Positions 8,109 through 10,591 of a DNA stretch of 10,591 nucleotides are shown in pieces (position 1 is the stretch's first letter; each line of letters opens with the position of its first letter). The stretch comes from Euperipatoides rowelli (lineage: Eukaryota; Onychophora; Udeonychophora; Euonychophora; Peripatopsidae). A program made the position numbers and the translations under genes. The DNA lies in the NCBI GenBank assembly GCA_003024985.2, contig PXIH01S0025983.1. One strand, given 5' to 3'. The notes under the pieces are model-generated. The model was not told the origin of the DNA and made no database searches. It worked only from the letters and a program-made list of their open reading frames with translations.

Positions 8109-8530
8109 CTAAGGCAGCTATATAAAATAAACTTTAAGCAAATCATTAAGACTCGCTGGAATTATGAGGGTCATTTCAAATGAGTCAGACCCAGAAATTT
8201 GTGTATGACGTACTTAAATACCAAGAAATGCACACACATGCAAAACATGAATGAATTACCATTAATTTGCATGTGCAAGTGGAATTATTTGTCTTTGCGT
8301 ACAGTTTACAATCATGGTTGATCAGACCACGTTAAAACAAAACTTCCTATAAAAATAGTAATGGTCTCATTTAGAAAGTAAACAATGTGCAAACTCAGTT
8401 TCCCTTATTCGGCAAATCAATATGTTACATTACAAATAATATACAGGAGATTTACTATAACATGCTCAAAGAATTACAAAATGCTGAGTAAGTATTACTG
8501 AATTCAGTTCAAACCATCAGTCTCCTATAT
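8109..8530. other. spacer, nothing recognisable
   Basis: Moderately AT-rich DNA; it would be intron if the minus-strand exon candidates on either side are real. No open segment with matching splice signals stands out on either strand. Confidence 0.5.
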
Positions 8531-8577
8531 TCACGGCGATTGGCCTTGAGTAGCGAGATGGAGGAGCATGTTTACAG
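8531..8577 (-). other. less AT-rich patch: alternative last exon or regulatory DNA
   Basis: On the minus strand an AAG acceptor word at 8580-8578 is followed by two bases and fifteen codons (VNMLLHLATQGQSP region), ending at TGA 8533-8531. The entry phase fits the candidate exon at 8781-8708. The acceptor lacks a good pyrimidine tract and no close AATAAA follows. On the plus strand the same patch has a CCAAT-box complement (GATTGG, about 8539-8544) and, further right, GAGATGGAGG and TGTTTAC, resembling YY1-type and forkhead-type sites. It could therefore be regulatory instead. Confidence 0.2.
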
Positions 8578-8707
8578 CTTGTACAAAATGCCAATTATAT
8601 AAACAATATGCTTATTTAATGCGATTTAATCTTGTACAACAATTTATCAATAAATTTCATTCAGAAAAATTAGGAAATTGATTCAAAACTGCTAGAAATA
8701 TTTTTAC

Positions 8708-8781
8708 CATCACGATATGACAACAGTAAGAAGTCCATTTTCCTTATCTCTTCAAATTGCCAAAAGCCCAGATCAATGATA
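8708..8781 (-). CDS. candidate internal exon downstream of the C1 exons
   Basis: On the minus strand a long pyrimidine-rich tract ending TTCATTCTCAG precedes the segment and GATG|GTAAAAAT follows it. The 74 bases are open in one frame only: one base, then 24 codons including LGFWQFEEIRKMDFLLLSY, then one base. The entry phase (2) is exactly the exit phase of the second C1 exon at 9591, so AG+T would make Ser across the junction. The intervening intron would be 809 bp. The other two frames hit stops. No family is recognised. This is the best of the homology-free exon candidates, but chance or an intervening unseen exon remains possible. Confidence 0.4.
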
Positions 8782-9445
8782 CTGAGAATGAATAAAATAA
8801 TCAAAATAACCACTACTCTAATAAAAATAAAAATTTAATTTCATGTCAATAGACAAATTGCAAGAAGTTCTACATTCAAGTAGACTGAGCATGTGCAGTA
8901 GAATGAAGTCATATGTTTAAACTTTGGGCTAATATCAATGTAATAGTAAAACGCTAATGGATTATTACAAATTTTAATTATTTTATAAAAATTCTAAAAA
9001 TATTTAGATACATTAAGAGCAAGCCTTGAAATGAGCACATCACTCTAATTCCATTTTAACAAAAGCACTAAATGTTACTTTTAAAAGTTTTTTTTAAAGA
9101 AATTTTATTTTTTAGTTTTGTTGTTTTTAAGTTAGTCAAGCGAAATTAAAAATTATAAATTATAAATGTTGGTCAGAAACAATATTATAAGTTAATAATT
9201 TAAAAAAAAAAAATTCCGTTTACATTAGTTTTTAATTACGTATGTAAGTGCACTGCCATCAAATATTTTTGCCTTGGTTTTTGAAAAATTAAATAAACAA
9301 ATTGTCATTAAAATAATTAAGTACTCATCGTTAATTATTTCTCATCATACAGTAAGAAATATATTTAAACTTAAGAGCATTTGGGCATGAGTAAAATGTT
9401 TGCAAATATTTGTTTTATGACTAATAAAATTTACACAATTTAATA

Positions 9446-9465
9446 TATACTGTATATACAGTATA
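9446..9465. repeat. 20-bp perfect palindrome
   Basis: TATACTGTATATACAGTATA equals its own reverse complement. It combines two copies of the over-represented heptamer TACTGTA/TACAGTA face to face. Confidence 0.85.
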
Positions 9466-9548
9466 GTTAAAGATGAAAGAAAAAATGATTTGAAAGAGTA
9501 AATAATCGTTTAAAATAAAAATAAAGTTTCTCAAAAATTTGTATCTTT

Positions 9549-9580
9549 AAAAAAAAAAAAAAAGGCTTTTTTTTTTTTTT
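9549..9580. repeat. A15-GGC-T14 inverted tract next to a 5' splice site
   Basis: On the plus strand fifteen A are followed by GGC and fourteen T. In the minus-strand transcript this is A14-GCC-U15, starting about ten bases after the second C1 exon's donor. It could fold as an A-U hairpin, or present a U-rich tract of the kind that TIA-1-type factors use near 5' splice sites. Any effect on splicing is inference. Confidence 0.75.
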
Positions 9581-9590
9581 AATACCATAC

Positions 9591-9685
9591 CTGGAACAAA
9601 GAGACTGATTCTGACACTTTCCAACACACTTTTTATGACAAATCATATCACACTTTCGGCACTGAAATGCTACTTTTAACCAAAT
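9591..9685 (-). CDS. C1 zinc-finger domain, second-half exon (PDZD8-like?)
   Basis: This exon encodes the second half of a C1 (phorbol-ester/diacylglycerol-type) zinc domain. C1 domains bind two zinc ions and usually contact diacylglycerol or acidic membrane lipids. After AATTTTAATTTTAG the frame starts in phase 0 with IWLKVAFQ. It then gives CRKC (residues 9-12), DMIC, the zinc-ligand His17, KKC (20), KC (24) and a last Cys30. It ends SLCS plus two bases (phase 2) at CAG|GTATGG. The C-x2-C-x4-H-x2-C core is intact. The C-x11-C spacing across the exon junction is shorter than the 13-14 of PKC-type C1 domains, so this is an atypical C1. From memory the KKxWxKxAxQC...CHKKCxxKC pattern is most like PDZD8, an ER membrane-contact protein. 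That is unverified, and myosin-IX- or tensin-type C1 domains are alternatives. No disabling mutation is seen. Confidence 0.85.
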
Positions 9686-9770
9686 CTAAAATTAAAATTA
9701 TTTAATTAAATTAATTAAAATATATACGACATCCTAATCATCTATCCAATGTTTTTTTTTTTTAATTTAC
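9686..9770 (-). other. 85-bp intron splitting the C1 domain
   Basis: It starts AAG|GTAAAT and ends TTTTAATTTTAG|ATT, with TTAATTAA-like branch-point words before the acceptor. It joins the flanking exons in phase 0, between Cys-Gly-Lys-Lys and Ile-Trp. Precise in-phase joining into a complete zinc-ligand set is strong evidence that the intron is real and that the locus is not a processed copy. Confidence 0.85.
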
Positions 9771-9846
9771 CTTTTTTCCACAGAAATGGCAAGATGTTGC
9801 TGCATGAAACTGTGTCAGTATAAAATCATGTTTTTTATCATCAGTG
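9771..9846 (-). CDS. C1 zinc-finger domain, first-half exon (PDZD8-like?)
   Basis: This 76-base exon lies between a near-ideal acceptor (TATTTTTCTTATAG) and the donor AAG|GTAAAT. One base completes a split codon (phase 2 entry). The frame then reads TDDKKHDFILTQF, followed by HAATSCHFCGKK, exiting in phase 0. It supplies the first zinc-ligand His (residue 7), then H-x12-C (Cys20) and C-x2-C (Cys23), the standard opening of a C1 domain. HDF...QF...T.C fits the family's hydrophobic loop positions. With the exon at 9685-9591 it completes one C1 domain of about 50 residues. The frame stays open upstream of the acceptor on the minus strand, but that part is Phe/Tyr/Ile-rich and intronic in character. 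Earlier exons must lie to the right, probably past the window edge. Confidence 0.85.
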
Positions 9847-10591
9847 CTATAAGAAAAATATATTTTCAGAAAAGTAAAAAAAAAAAGAAATGTATAACTT
9901 AGTAATGAAAAAAAAATATTTTTTAGAAAATACATTACATACAGCAATATTTTGGAAACAAAAATTGGCCCTACTCCATATTTTGAGAGAGAGAGAGCAT
10001 AGTGGGACAAAATCAATATGTTGGGAGGCAAAAGTGAGCAATACTAAATATCTTAATAGTGCAAACTGGGACACATTCATATTTTGGTGCTCAGAGTAAG
10101 CAACATTTCATATTTTGGCAGTGAAAATTAGAGACAAAATTACAGTAATACCTCTAGGATAGTAAAGTGAAAAAAAAAATATTGGAAATGAAAAAAGCAT
10201 CAAACTTCATGTTTCGAGATAATAAAGTTTAGCCAATATTCAATATTGGTGTGCAATGAGAAAATATGTAAATTCAGGAAATGAAAAGTAGATTAAATCT
10301 CTAAACTAAAGGAATATAGTGGAAAAGATTTAACATTTTGGTAACAATGAAACACATTCAATATAGAACATACAGTACTTTAAAAAGACAAAAACATATG
10401 CAAATAAATGTTATACTGTAATCTTAAAGTGGTTTATCAATGATTTTTTTTTTTTTATTGATTTATGTTTAGTTTTACTAAAAAATATTTGTTTACTTAA
10501 TCAATTTGGAAAATTTAAACTGAAACATATAAAAATTTGCAAGTTTCTACGTTGTTTTAAAAAAATATAATCTGACTGTTGATGTCAAATT
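9847..10591 (-). other. probable upstream intron of the C1-domain gene
   Basis: This is AT-rich DNA 5' of the first C1 exon on the minus strand. Overlapping 70-89-codon frames on both strands here are products of the minisatellite and low-complexity DNA. No exon ending in phase 2, as the C1 exon requires, is recognisable up to the window edge. 10366-10591 contains only A/T runs and a T14 tract. Confidence 0.5.
9977..10365 (+). repeat. degenerate minisatellite, about 31-32-bp unit
   Basis: About twelve diverged units begin near 9977, 10014, 10046, 10078, 10109, 10141, 10178, 10208, 10241, 10271, 10304 and 10334. The two closest copies each begin CATATTTTGG, 31 bp apart (10078 and 10109). The rough unit is CATATTTTGG, then xAGTGA, then A-rich sequence, GCAACA and T. 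Two steps are 37 bp because of a (GA)n and an A9 expansion, and the rest fall between 30 and 33 bp. The array lies in the presumed intron before the C1 exons. Confidence 0.6.

Larger units (their letters stand above)
8782..9590 (-). other. probable intron of the C1-domain gene
   Basis: AT-rich DNA follows the GTATGG donor at 9590-9585. It contains an A15-GGC-T14 inverted tract (9549-9580) starting about ten bases past the donor. It also holds a 20-bp perfect palindrome TATACTGTATATACAGTATA (9446-9465) and several short A/T runs. I see no further exon with matching phase before the acceptor at 8783-8782. Confidence 0.45.

Noticed and set aside
9762-10099. Overlapping 69-89-codon frames on both strands
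   Set aside because: Apart from the C1 part at 9771-9846 these run through minisatellite and low-complexity intron sequence and are Phe/Ile/Tyr/Lys-rich.
1-10591. CRISPR array, rRNA or intact tRNA gene
   Set aside because: There is no regular repeat-spacer pattern, no rRNA-like conserved segment and no complete cloverleaf on either strand.

Overview
This is an AT-rich (roughly 70% A+T) stretch of animal nuclear DNA. It has no bacterial gene layout. It holds short exons bounded by GT-AG signals, decayed transposable elements, homopolymer runs and microsatellites. The heptamer TAC[AT]GTA is strongly over-represented and TAGCCTA-type words moderately so. With a split C1 domain, hAT-like inverted-repeat elements and a LINE, this suggests a marine invertebrate or basal chordate. 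The sequence alone does not fix the species.

Layout. 1-1440 is AT-rich DNA with an (AATT)n run. A short reverse-transcriptase-like remnant lies near 1443-1508. A non-autonomous hAT-like element fills 1781-2663, with TGGCCAA-containing inverted ends and a degraded 8-bp target duplication. At 3238-3560 there is a less AT-rich island with competing exon-like signals on both strands. At 3591-5197 a second inverted-repeat element has nearly perfect 16-bp ends, and a dead, 5'-truncated LINE (about 3751-4717) has landed inside it. An old tandem duplication lies at 5502-5800. A G12 run at 6003-6014 is followed by a segment that looks like either a tRNA-derived repeat or a last exon (6037-6139). Hairpins cluster at 7788-8009.

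The clearest gene lies at the right end on the minus strand. Two adjacent exons (9846-9771 and 9685-9591) join in phase to encode one zinc-binding C1 domain. The lipid/membrane-binding C1 of PDZD8-type proteins is the closest pattern I can recall, but that assignment is tentative. Upstream exons would lie beyond 10591. Phase-compatible, homology-free candidates for later exons are at 8781-8708 and 8108-8057. The intron upstream of the C1 exons contains a degenerate minisatellite of about 31-32 bp (9977-10365).

No complete gene is contained in the window. Most open frames of 60-90 codons are no longer than expected by chance in DNA of this composition.
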